This document shows positions 10,012 to 17,734 of a DNA stretch of 41,291 nucleotides, piece by piece (within the stretch, counting starts at the first letter, position 1; every line of letters starts with the position of its first letter). Made by a program: the position numbers and the translations under genes. The DNA comes from Ruminococcus sp. GTDB taxonomy: Bacteria; Bacillota; Clostridia; Oscillospirales; Ruminococcaceae. The notes beneath the pieces were generated by a model. That model was given only the letters and a program-made list of their open reading frames with translations, did no database searches and was not told where the DNA came from. The DNA is taken from NCBI GenBank assembly GCA_017961625.1, contig JAGCWY010000102.1, forward strand, positions 1 through 41,291, in the 5' to 3' direction.

Positions 10012-10981
10012 CTGCTTTCTCCTTTCTGTAGGTAACCACACTTGCCGCAGCTGCCGCAAGAGCTATAGCAAAGAGCGTGGCCGATGCCTTAGGGAAGCTG
10101 TCTGAAGTGTTTACCAACTTGACATCATTTCCGTCTGTTGCAGCTGCATAGTTCTTTATACCGTAATATGTAGTGAATTCATAACCGGGCTCGACCTTTA
10201 CAGGTTCCCATTTCACTGATACAGCACCGTCGTTTATATCGCTGTTTATATCAGAACTGTAATTCCAGAGTTCATCATACAGCTTGTTCCAGTTTCCGAA
10301 ATAAAGCGTGTCCGGAGCGTGAGGAACACCGTTTGTCTTGCCGTATGCACTTACAGAACTACTCAGACTCATTTCAGCCTTCCACTCAGCAGGTATATTT
10401 TTACTGAAGAAAGCTTCTTTGCCAACCTCAGCGCCGCTCACTACAAACTTTGCCTTATCGTCGTTATCTATCATAGGATCTATGACAATATCAGTTCCCA
10501 CATAAGCGCTTTCTCCTGTTTCAAGGACTTTGTAGCTGATTTTCAGCATATCATCAAAGCCCTTTGTGAAACCCTCGGAAAATGTTAGTTTCTGTTCTAT
10601 CACTACATCTCCGAAACGTTGAGCAGAGGTATGACATTTTTCATCCGCGTTGAATGACGGAGTGCCGACATCCTCTCCACGGCCGTAAACATAATCGGTA
10701 TCATTGATACGAAATGATGTTATACCCGAATAAAAATGCTTGTATGTGAGATCCTTGTTATCGTCCTCGTTGTTGTTGAGCTGTCCTTCAACAGCTTTCA
10801 GTTTGTACCTCAGATACTCGCTCTGCCGCTTGTCCTGTTCGACGGACAGACGAATATAAGAATTTTCCATATCATAACCGTGAACTGATGCATTGTTAGT
10901 TGCTGCATAAACAGTAGCCGACGCAGCAGCACAGCCCAAAGAAATTAATGAAAAGAGGTAAATCAACCTTTTCCCACCCAT
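10001..10981 (-). CDS. Secreted, C-terminally membrane-anchored protein of unknown function, partner gene of the RHS toxin
   Basis: I do not recognise the family. The 326-aa product starts at the ATG at 10981, which has AGAAGGA 6-8 bases upstream; an earlier in-frame ATG 16 codons upstream lacks a good site. It has a signal peptide (about 1-28, MGGKRLIYLFSLISLGCAAA..., likely cut after VYA), a soluble extracellular region of about 260 residues with many Asp, Tyr and Ser, then a hydrophobic Ala-rich helix (about 297-317) and a short basic tail (YRKEKADEK). No LPXTG sorting motif is visible. Its stop lies inside the RHS gene start (11-base overlap), so both proteins are probably made together and act at the cell surface. 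A role in display or export of the RHS protein is a reasonable guess, not shown. Confidence 0.85.
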   Translation of the reverse strand: MGGKRLIYLFSLISLGCAAASATVYAATNNASVHGYDMENSYIRLSVEQDKRQSEYLRYKLKAVEGQLNNNEDDNKDLTYKHFYSGITSFRINDTDYVYGRGEDVGTPSFNADEKCHTSAQRFGDVVIEQKLTFSEGFTKGFDDMLKISYKVLETGESAYVGTDIVIDPMIDNDDKAKFVVSGAEVGKEAFFSKNIPAEWKAEMSLSSSVSAYGKTNGVPHAPDTLYFGNWNKLYDELWNYSSDINSDINDGAVSVKWEPVKVEPGYEFTTYYGIKNYAAATDGNDVKLVNTSDSFPKASATLFAIALAAAAASVVTYRKEKADEK

Positions 10982-11027
10982 AAAAATCCTTCTTTCATTA
11001 TATTTTGTGGTAAAAAACACTACTTTC

Positions 11028-11072
11028 ATTATAACAAATCTATATCGTAAAATAAATTGTTTATATAAACAA
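11028..11072 (-). promoter_or_regulatory. Probable promoter of the RHS operon with abutting 16-bp perfect palindrome
   Basis: On the minus strand a TATAAT box (11028-11033) sits 46 bases upstream of the partner-gene start. The hexamer 17 bases further up (11051-11056) reads TTTATT, a poor -35. Directly next to it, at 11057-11072, is the perfect palindrome TTGTTTATATAAACAA. A weak -35 with an adjoining dyad suggests control by a DNA-binding regulator. AT-rich palindromes can arise by chance, so the operator role is tentative. Confidence 0.5.
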
Positions 11073-11089
11073 AGCCTTGAGATACATGT

Positions 11090-11114
11090 TGTATATATTT
11101 GTTCAATATATACA
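11090..11114. repeat. Inverted repeat, 8-bp arms with 9-bp spacer
   Basis: TGTATATA (11090-11097) and its exact complement TATATACA (11107-11114) flank a 9-base spacer. The dyad lies 17 bases beyond the palindrome at 11057-11072, upstream of the RHS operon promoter, so it may be a second operator. It is low-complexity AT sequence and therefore weak evidence. Confidence 0.35.
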
Positions 11115-11243
11115 TTTCCGAAATATCCGCGTCCAGTATCAGAAAAACGATGGACGTTTTATACTGGATCATGCTGTATCGCCTCTTGCTTTCAGCGGAC
11201 TAAGATAATAAAGTAAGTGAGGGGTTATTCCTCGCTTCTCTCG

Positions 11244-11317
11244 GTTGAGTAGCCAAGCGGACTTTCACCACAAGGCTCTCACATAACCGTACGTAAAGTT
11301 CTCACTTCACACGACTC
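11244..11317 (-). mobile_element. 3' remnant of a group II intron (domains V and VI), no reverse transcriptase
   Basis: The minus strand from 11317 to 11284 is exactly 34 nt and reads GAGTCGTGTGAAGTGAGAAC followed by TTTACGTACGGTTA. It folds as a lower helix, a bulge, and an upper AAGT-GAGA-ACTT hairpin closed by a GNRA loop, which is the form of bacterial group II domain V. Just downstream, GAGAGCC (11280-11274) pairs with GGCT and CTC (11254-11247), leaving a single bulged A at 11250. This is the domain VI branch-point arrangement. The presumed 3' end, CTCAAC, closes at 11244, placing the bulged A seventh from the end. No maturase frame is found on the minus strand up to 11612, so this is a truncated copy, the only clear mobile-element trace in the 583-base gap between genes. 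Confidence 0.65.
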
Positions 11318-11550
11318 TTCGTATTCCCATTACTGGTAATGGAGAAGTTGTTGAGAAAACGGAGTTTTTCTTGATAATGTATCGTTCCACATCAGAAATG
11401 CTATGATGAAGCCTGTTATGACAACTCTTCATGAGTGTTGCTTTTTTAACATCACCTTGATTAAAGCATAATACACGCTTAGAAAACCCAATATGAATAT
11501 CTGATAAGTTTCATCGTACAATTCCCGCTATTTTTATGATCAAAAAAATT

Positions 11551-11579
11551 TTGATTATATTACTGAAATGTGCTATAAT
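11551..11579 (+). promoter_or_regulatory. Promoter of the BspA-repeat/dockerin gene
   Basis: TTGATT (11551-11556) and TATAAT (11574-11579) are separated by exactly 17 bases, 33 bases before the start codon. This is a good vegetative sigma-factor promoter. Confidence 0.75.
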
Positions 11580-11612
11580 ATAATATATTATTTTATATGA
11601 AAGGGTTATAAA

Positions 11613-13094
11613 ATGAAACTCAGAAAAATTATTACGTCTATTATTGCATTATCTCTTTATGGCTGTGCTGTACAGTCACCGAATATCTCTCGTAGCAAAT
11701 TCGCAGCCGCAGAGGAAGAAAAAGCCGCAGAAACTATATCCTTTGATGAAGGAACAGGAACACTGACTTTAAAGGGAAATGTTGTTGTAGATGAGGTAAT
11801 GAAGTATAGCCTTAACAAAAATGTTAAGACTGTAATCGCAGAAGAAGGGACTGTTCTGCCAGAAGACTGTCGTGCACTTTTTAATAATTTTGAGGCATTA
11901 AAGATAGATCTCAGCAAAGCAGACACAAGCAGAGTTACCAATATGGCGGGAATGTTTAGCTTTTGCATTTCCTTAATTGATGTTGATTTATCAGGATTAG
12001 ATGCATCAAATGTTACCCACATGAATGATTTATTTTACACATGTCAATCTTTGAAATCTATTGATTTGTCAGGTATTGATACATCAAATGTGATAGATAT
12101 GCATTCTATGTTTTGTGGCTGCTGCTCCTTAGAATCACTTGATTTATCAGAACTTGATACTTCTAGTGTTACAAATATGGATTCGATGTTTAAATACTGT
12201 TCCTCTTTAGAATCGCTTGATTTGTCAAGCTTCGATACTTCAAGTGTGAAAAGCATGGAAATGATGTTTGGGTCATGTATAGCTTTAACGTCTATTGATT
12301 TGTCAGGAATTAATACATCAAATGTGATAGATATGGGTTGTATGTTTGTCGGTTGCAGCTCTCTTAAATATTTAGATTTGAGTGGTTTTGACACTTCAAA
12401 TGTAACAATAATGGATAATATGTTTGATGGTTGCAAAGCCTTGACTACTGTTGATATTTCAGGATTCAATACTAAAAAAGTGTCAAGTATGGTTAGATTA
12501 TTCGCAGGATGTCGTTCTCTACAATCTATTGATATCTCTGGATTTGATTTTTCAGGTTTATCAAGTTCATATTTTAACGACAATAAATCTTTTGTTGACA
12601 ACTACTATGATATGTTCAAAAACTGCAAGGAATTAAAAACTATCTATGCAGATAGAGCGTTAAATATAAAGAATAATTATCGCAATAATTTATTTAGCGG
12701 CTGTATAAATCTTGTAGGTGGCAACGGCACAAAATTCGATGAAAGCAAAATAGATGTAACTTATGCCCACATAGATGAACCTGGTAATCCTGGATATTTT
12801 ACAGAAAAGAAAAATGGTTCTGGAACTGATTCCGTACAAAAAACCAGAAAGCTCGGTGACGCCACCGACGACGGCATTATCGATGCAGTTGACGCTTCAA
12901 ATATTCTTTCACAGTATACAAAATATTCCACTGGAGTGGCGGAGCCGACAACTGAAGACCTTTCCGTCTGCGATGTAAACAAAGACGGATATATTGATTC
13001 CGTTGACGCATCAAATGTTCTTGCCTACTATGCTCATATTTCAACAGGCGGAGCCCTTAGCTTAGCTGAGTTCCTAAAAAAGCAGACTTCTTAA
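11613..13094 (+). CDS. BspA-type leucine-rich repeat (DUF285) surface protein with C-terminal type I dockerin
   Basis: This 493-aa protein begins MKLRKIITSIIALSLYGC. That is a signal sequence with a possible lipobox (LYGC), so it may be a lipoprotein cut before Cys18. Residues about 95-350 are about nine repeats of roughly 24 residues with the pattern DLSGxDTSNVxxMxxMFxGCxSLxSL, the DUF285/BspA repeat, linked in other bacteria to adhesion. A linker (GSGTDSVQKTRK) leads to a dockerin (about 410-480) with two Ca-binding loops, DATDDGIIDAVDASN and DVNKDGYIDSVDASN, which would plug into a cohesin scaffold. The start is set by AAAGGG 8 bases upstream. The repeats are AT-rich and the dockerin is visibly GC-richer, which suggests the dockerin was joined to an acquired repeat body. 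Likely a fibre- or host-surface adhesin in a cellulosome-like assembly. Confidence 0.9.
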   Translation: MKLRKIITSIIALSLYGCAVQSPNISRSKFAAAEEEKAAETISFDEGTGTLTLKGNVVVDEVMKYSLNKNVKTVIAEEGTVLPEDCRALFNNFEALKIDLSKADTSRVTNMAGMFSFCISLIDVDLSGLDASNVTHMNDLFYTCQSLKSIDLSGIDTSNVIDMHSMFCGCCSLESLDLSELDTSSVTNMDSMFKYCSSLESLDLSSFDTSSVKSMEMMFGSCIALTSIDLSGINTSNVIDMGCMFVGCSSLKYLDLSGFDTSNVTIMDNMFDGCKALTTVDISGFNTKKVSSMVRLFAGCRSLQSIDISGFDFSGLSSSYFNDNKSFVDNYYDMFKNCKELKTIYADRALNIKNNYRNNLFSGCINLVGGNGTKFDESKIDVTYAHIDEPGNPGYFTEKKNGSGTDSVQKTRKLGDATDDGIIDAVDASNILSQYTKYSTGVAEPTTEDLSVCDVNKDGYIDSVDASNVLAYYAHISTGGALSLAEFLKKQTS

Positions 13095-13387
13095 TTCTAC
13101 ATACATAATCATATAGCAGTTTGAGAGGAACGGTTGAAAATCTGCTCCTTTTTACTGAAAAGTGTATCATCCGCTAGTGTGGCACATAATGTACTTTGCA
13201 AGAGCGTTATACAATAAGATGATAGTATACAAAAAACTCTTCTAACGGAGAGCTTATACTGGTTTAATGAAAAAATATAAAGCCATTTCAAGAATCACCA
13301 ATAGTTTTTCAACCTCATTCTGATAAATTTGATATGAAGAAGTACATATCATATACAAAAAACATATGCTGATACAAGGAGGAAAAT

Positions 13388-13768
13388 ATGGACGACAAGT
13401 ATCTTCTGATAGAAAAGTATCACTTACAGCACGAAAACAACGCCTGGTACTCAGACAGGGAGAACTCACATAAACACCTTATATTCAAGGACGCTTTCTT
13501 TGAACGTACAGACGTTATCGGTCTACTGTTCAGGATCAATAAACTCTGCATGGCTAAGGTAAAGTATTTCCGTGCTAACATAGATAAGTTTGAACCATTA
13601 AAGTATCATTATAAGGACGGATTTATTTCTGTACCTCTTTGGGATGCAGACTTCCTGAGGCACAAAGCCTCAGGTTACATTCTTGATTTTTGTTATCTGA
13701 AAACAATAACTGTATATGATGATTTTGTTGCACTTTGTCAAGAGTTAGAAGCTTTTGAGAACAACTGA
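13388..13768 (+). CDS. Hypothetical small protein (126 aa), AT-rich island
   Basis: I do not recognise this protein. It starts at an ATG with an excellent site (AGGAGG, 5 bases away) and ends ELEAFENN. It is soluble, rich in Asp, Phe, Tyr and Lys, and has no signal peptide, membrane segment or metal-binding cluster. It lies 293 bases after the BspA gene. That gap shows only AT-rich sequence with no clear hairpin terminator or -35/-10 pair. It is followed 33 bases later by another unknown gene. The size, acidity and company (a row of small AT-rich genes near a polymorphic toxin) resemble orphan immunity genes, but this is only context. Confidence 0.75.
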   Translation: MDDKYLLIEKYHLQHENNAWYSDRENSHKHLIFKDAFFERTDVIGLLFRINKLCMAKVKYFRANIDKFEPLKYHYKDGFISVPLWDADFLRHKASGYILDFCYLKTITVYDDFVALCQELEAFENN

Positions 13769-13801
13769 AAATGATCATAAAGAGCAAAAAGGAGTGAGAA
13801 A

Positions 13802-14260
13802 ATGAAACCTGAATATGCAGAAGAGTTGATAGTCGGAATAATCAATGAAGGAAGCTTTAACTGGTATATCCTTCATAATGATATTTGTATTATGGATCTT
13901 GATATTAATGAATCAGCATATCGAAAAAAAGGCTATAATTTTACGATTGATGAAAAATACAGATTCGGTATCAGAGTTGTCAATGAAAAAACAAAGGACG
14001 ATTTTCTGGAAAAAATACAACCATATATGATATCTGCGGATGAACTAAGAGAAATGATGTCCATGGAGAGCGATCCTGATGAGCTCCTATCATATAATCC
14101 TTCAATTCTTATTGATTTCGATAAAAAAACTTTGTTATCATACTATCCTGAGTATATGTCTTTTGAGGATTTTGTACCTGAAGGCTGGACAGGAAAATAT
14201 CAGTTCTTTAAAGATATTATACCGGAACGATACAGGTTCTGGGATAATGCCAAAGGGTGA
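13802..14260 (+). CDS. Hypothetical protein (152 aa), possible orphan immunity protein
   Basis: I do not recognise the family. The ATG has AAAAAGGAG 7 bases upstream. The product begins MKPEYAEELIVGIINEGSFN and contains several aromatic, acidic stretches (SFEDFVPEGWTGKYQFF) typical of small cytoplasmic immunity-like proteins. No signal peptide, membrane helix or catalytic motif is visible. It sits between the 126-aa unknown gene and the DUF4291 gene with short gaps (33 and 6 bases), so the three are probably one transcript. A hand count of 14101-14160 gives 25% GC, well below the core genes, which suggests horizontal acquisition. Confidence 0.75.
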   Translation: MKPEYAEELIVGIINEGSFNWYILHNDICIMDLDINESAYRKKGYNFTIDEKYRFGIRVVNEKTKDDFLEKIQPYMISADELREMMSMESDPDELLSYNPSILIDFDKKTLLSYYPEYMSFEDFVPEGWTGKYQFFKDIIPERYRFWDNAKG

Positions 14261-14266
14261 TAAAAA

Positions 14267-14821
14267 ATGAAAGAAAAAGAAATACGAGCTGTTTATGACC
14301 AGAATACTATAAGAGTATATCAGGCATATCCGGATATGATCGCAGATGAAGCAATTAAACTCGGAACATTCGGAAGTCATTTCAGCCTGAACAGAATGAC
14401 CTGGATAAAACCCTCTTTCTTATGGATGATGTATCGCTGCGGATGGGCAGAAAAAGAGAATCAGGAAAGGGTTCTGGCTATAGATATAAAGAGAGAAGCT
14501 TTTGATAAGATCGTAAAAAATGCGATCGCCTCAACCTACACGGATGATATGGATATTTCAAAGGAAGAATGGCAGAGACTTGTGAAAAGTTCTGATATAA
14601 GGATTCAATGGGATCCTGAAAAAGACATTGAAGGAAGAAATATGTCATATCGATCTATCCAATTAGGAATAAGAAATAATGCCGTAAAGGAATATGTAAA
14701 TGATTGGATTGTGCAAATTGAAGATATAACCCCATATGTCAAAGAACTTAATCTATCAAGAAGAAAGGGAATTGATATAACACCTTTTCTTCCAAATGAA
14801 CAGGTTTATCCTTTGCTATAA
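14267..14821 (+). CDS. DUF4291 family protein
   Basis: The 184-aa product matches what I know of DUF4291 along its whole length: RAVYDQNTIRVYQAY at residues 7-21, then RMTWIKPSFLWMMYRCGW, QERVLAIDIKREAFD, IRIQWDPEKD, YRSIQLGIR and WIVQIEDITPYV. These blocks are strongly conserved, but the molecular function of the family is unknown. The length is normal for the family. The start is supported by AAAGGGTGA 6 bases upstream, and the upstream gene ends 6 bases before it. It is the last gene before a hairpin at 14856-14884. Confidence 0.9.
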   Translation: MKEKEIRAVYDQNTIRVYQAYPDMIADEAIKLGTFGSHFSLNRMTWIKPSFLWMMYRCGWAEKENQERVLAIDIKREAFDKIVKNAIASTYTDDMDISKEEWQRLVKSSDIRIQWDPEKDIEGRNMSYRSIQLGIRNNAVKEYVNDWIVQIEDITPYVKELNLSRRKGIDITPFLPNEQVYPLL

Positions 14822-14855
14822 CTTTTAAGAAACCGCATACAATCAAAACTGGCGA

Positions 14856-14884
14856 GTGCCACCTCAAGTAATTTGATGTGGCAC
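14856..14884. terminator. Hairpin between convergent genes, probable bidirectional terminator
   Basis: GTGCCAC (14856-14862) pairs with GTGGCAC (14878-14884), extended inside by CAA/TTG around a short loop. It lies between the convergent DUF4291 and rhodanese-TtcA genes. On the plus strand it is followed by CCGTTTATTTT, a modest T-rich tail. A role as terminator for either side is likely but not certain. Confidence 0.6.
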
Positions 14885-14900
14885 CCGTTTATTTTAGGGG

Positions 14901-16040
14901 CTAGTTTTTAAGTCCCTTCCTGTCATAAGTATCGAGGAATCTGTGAATGCCCTCGTCGTCCTTGTATGCTATGACTGTATTAACATTCACATTTTCCACA
15001 CTGCGAAAGATATTCTTCTCCACCTGAGGATTCACCTTTTTTAGCTCCGCTATGAGATTCTTTACCTCAAGCCTTTTCGAGACAGAGCGGCTGTCCGGAG
15101 CACAGGTTGTGCAGGTATCCGTGAATTTGCAGGCACACTGTATGAAATGAAGCTTGTTGTAATCGCGCCAGTGCTTTATATCGGCTTCGCGGACGAGATA
15201 AAGTGGACGTATCAGCTCCATGCCCTCGAAATTGGTACTGTGAAGCTTAGGCATCATGGTCTGTACCTGTCCGCCGTAGAGCATTCCCATGAGTATGGTC
15301 TCTATAACGTCGTCAAAGTGGTGTCCAAGAGCTATCTTGTTACATCCCAACGCCTTTGCGTGGCTGTATAGATATCCTCTCCTCATACGTGCGCATATAT
15401 AACAGGGATTCTTCTCGATATTGTATACTGAATCGAATATGTCCGATTCAAATATGTGTATCGGTATCGACAGGGAACGGGCGTTTTCTTCGATAACTCT
15501 GCGGTTTTCGGGACTGTAGCCAGGATCCATTACAAGGAACTCCACCTCGAAAGGGAACTTGTCGTGGCGCTTAAGCTCCTGAAAGAGCTTTGCCATGAGC
15601 ATGGAATCCTTTCCGCCCGATATACAGACAGCTATCCTGTCCCCCTCCTTTACAAGCTCATACTCATTTATGGCTTTTGTGAATTTACACCATACAGACT
15701 TTTTAAACTTCTTGCGAATACTCAGCTCTACTTCATCTGTGACCTGCCTGTTCTCCATTTTTATGCGTAGCCATTCAACGTATCCACCTTTAAGGTCGTA
15801 GGCGTCAAATCCCCTCTCACAGAGGTCCTCTGCGAACTGTCCACTTATTATACCGCTGCGACAGCAGATTATCAGTTTTTTATCCCGAGGTAGCTCCGCC
15901 ATCATCAGCTCCTCCTGCGGTATATTTATCGCTCCGTCGATGTGACCGTACTCGAAAGCCGAGCTGTCACGCATATCTATAAGCATATATCCGCCGCTGT
16001 CTAGCTCTTCAAGCTCTATGGCAGCAATCTCCCTGCTCAT
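14901..16040 (-). CDS. Rhodanese domain fused to a TtcA/TilS-type PP-loop tRNA-thiolation ATPase
   Basis: The 379-aa protein has an N-terminal rhodanese (about 1-95) with the active-site loop CCRSGI; the likely sulfur-carrying Cys is Cys60. From about 105 it has an adenine-nucleotide alpha hydrolase of the TtcA family, with the PP-loop SGGKDS at 141-146 and paired cysteines CYICARMRR. Later Cys-rich motifs are CACKFTDTCTTC. TtcA makes 2-thiocytidine in tRNA using an iron-sulfur cluster; here the rhodanese could supply persulfide directly. The ATG at 16040 is chosen because TAAGGAG lies 7 bases upstream; a TTG one codon earlier is too close. It follows the histidine kinase by 11 bases and is surely co-transcribed with it. 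Substrate tRNA position is inferred from family only. Confidence 0.88.
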   Translation of the reverse strand: MSREIAAIELEELDSGGYMLIDMRDSSAFEYGHIDGAINIPQEELMMAELPRDKKLIICCRSGIISGQFAEDLCERGFDAYDLKGGYVEWLRIKMENRQVTDEVELSIRKKFKKSVWCKFTKAINEYELVKEGDRIAVCISGGKDSMLMAKLFQELKRHDKFPFEVEFLVMDPGYSPENRRVIEENARSLSIPIHIFESDIFDSVYNIEKNPCYICARMRRGYLYSHAKALGCNKIALGHHFDDVIETILMGMLYGGQVQTMMPKLHSTNFEGMELIRPLYLVREADIKHWRDYNKLHFIQCACKFTDTCTTCAPDSRSVSKRLEVKNLIAELKKVNPQVEKNIFRSVENVNVNTVIAYKDDEGIHRFLDTYDRKGLKN

Positions 16041-16051
16041 CAAAACACTCC

Positions 16052-17734
16052 TTATTCCTCATTATGCTGCTTCTTTTCTATGGGAAGCTCCACTGTGAAC
16101 ACCGTTCCTTTGCCTTCCTCGCTCTTTACGCTGACCGTTCCGTTATGGTAGATAACACCGTGCTTGACTATGGAAAGTCCAAGACCTGTGCCCTTAATCC
16201 TGCTTGAACGACTCTTATCCACGCGGTAAAAGCGTTCGAATATCCTTCCTATGTACTGCTTTGGTATACCCATGCCCGTATCGCTGACAGTTATTATAGC
16301 TCTCTGAGGCACATGGGATATCTTAACGCTGAGACTTCCACCGCTGACGTTGTACTTTATGGCGTTGTCGCAGAGATTATACAGCACCTCGCTTAGTATG
16401 GTCCTGCTTCCAAGCAGAGACACCCTTTCGCCGGATATAGAGGCAGTTACTCCCTTTTCTTCGGCACTCAAACTGAGGCGTTCAAGCACTTCTTCCGCAA
16501 GACTGTAGAGTTCCACGCTCTCGCTCTCACGAGGAGCGGTGTCCTCGTCGAGCTTGGAAAGAGATACAATATCGTTGATGAGGTTTATGAGCCTTTCTGC
16601 CTCGCTGCGAATATTTCCACCAAATTCAGCCACATCACCGCTCTGCACCATGCCGTTGGCAAGCATATCCGCAATGCCGTATATTGTAGTGAGTGGCGTT
16701 TTCAGCTCGTGGGAAACATTTGATGTGAACTCCCGGCGCATAGTCTCCAGCTCCTGCTTTTCGGTAACGTCCATAATGAATACCACAAGTCCGCAGACCA
16801 TGTCTATACTGTTGGCAGGACTGGCTATTACCTCCCGTTGACCGTTGCCGGTGCGGAGTATACACTCAGAGCGTCTGCCGCCGAGGGCATTGAGAAGGCA
16901 ATGACGGAAAACATCTGAATTGTTCAGGGCGTATATGCTCTGTCCCTTTGTGAAGGAGCCTGCCCCCAAAAGCCTGAGCGCACTGGAATTGCAGGCAAGG
17001 ACTATCAGCTTGGGATCGGTTATGATAAGTCCCTCTGTCATGCTTTCCGTCATGAGGCTGAACTGCTCGCGACTGCTTTGCAGCTCGTCCATCTGGCGGC
17101 TTACCTTATTGTTCTGAGTACGGAGCTTTTCCAAAAGCGGAGCCAGCTCCTTATAATTCTTCTTTATCTTGGGGTGGGCAAGGTCGATATCGTTTATGGG
17201 CTTTACGATATTTCTTGATACCATTGAAGCTGCCAGCACAGAAAAAAACACTACCGCTGCAAGTATGCCCAGCATGGGGTTTATCACCTTTACAAGCTCT
17301 GCCATGAGGGAGCTGTGTACTCCCGACACCCTTATTACAGAACCGTCGGCCAGTCTGACAGCATGATTCACCGTCTTCTGCATAATGGTGCTGGAATACC
17401 TTGAGGCGCTTCCTTCACCGCTTTCTAACGCCTTGGATACCTCCTCACGATCTGAATGGTTTTCAAGGACATCTGGGTCCTCCTCGGAATCGTATATGAC
17501 CTTTCCATCACTGTTTATCCATGTAACGCGGATATCCTTACCAAAATCCGTCCTTTCAAGGTATACTCCGCCACCCTGCTCGACTGCCGATGCTATGAGC
17601 CTTGCGTTGGTTTTTACTTCTGATGCGGCTACCTCGGCAGACCTGCCATAAAGCCCAGCCGTTATGAGGAATATTGCTGCAAGCATTGATATCACGCATA
17701 TAGAGATTATTCCTAAAAATATTTTCTTAGTCAA
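16052..17734 (-). CDS. PhoR-like sensor histidine kinase
   Basis: A membrane sensor kinase of 560 aa. Two membrane helices (about 5-25 and 150-175) bracket an extracellular sensor of about 120 residues. A linker coiled coil follows, then a PAS domain (about 225-320), a dimerisation/phosphoacceptor domain with VSHELKTPLT (His342), and an ATPase domain with N-box NLCDNAIKYN, G1 DTGMGIP and G2 GTGLGLSIV. The arrangement is that of PhoR/WalK-type kinases, but no clear HAMP is seen. I place the start at the TTG at 17734: AGGTGA lies 8 bases upstream and it yields a typical MTKKIFLGI leader. A GTG 33 bases upstream is also possible but has no site. The start overlaps the regulator stop by 8 bases (TTGACTAA), indicating coupled translation. 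Confidence 0.9.
   Translation of the reverse strand: MTKKIFLGIISICVISMLAAIFLITAGLYGRSAEVAASEVKTNARLIASAVEQGGGVYLERTDFGKDIRVTWINSDGKVIYDSEEDPDVLENHSDREEVSKALESGEGSASRYSSTIMQKTVNHAVRLADGSVIRVSGVHSSLMAELVKVINPMLGILAAVVFFSVLAASMVSRNIVKPINDIDLAHPKIKKNYKELAPLLEKLRTQNNKVSRQMDELQSSREQFSLMTESMTEGLIITDPKLIVLACNSSALRLLGAGSFTKGQSIYALNNSDVFRHCLLNALGGRRSECILRTGNGQREVIASPANSIDMVCGLVVFIMDVTEKQELETMRREFTSNVSHELKTPLTTIYGIADMLANGMVQSGDVAEFGGNIRSEAERLINLINDIVSLSKLDEDTAPRESESVELYSLAEEVLERLSLSAEEKGVTASISGERVSLLGSRTILSEVLYNLCDNAIKYNVSGGSLSVKISHVPQRAIITVSDTGMGIPKQYIGRIFERFYRVDKSRSSRIKGTGLGLSIVKHGVIYHNGTVSVKSEEGKGTVFTVELPIEKKQHNEE

Noticed and set aside
10012..10059. Upstream start of the RHS frame, 16 codons before the chosen ATG
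   Set aside because: It lacks a ribosome binding site, would put a charged extension before the signal peptide, and lies deep in the upstream gene.
11200..11245. GTGAGG...CCTCGC as an intrinsic terminator
   Set aside because: The stem is only six pairs with a T-G wobble and no T-tract; it adjoins the intron remnant and is not convincing alone.
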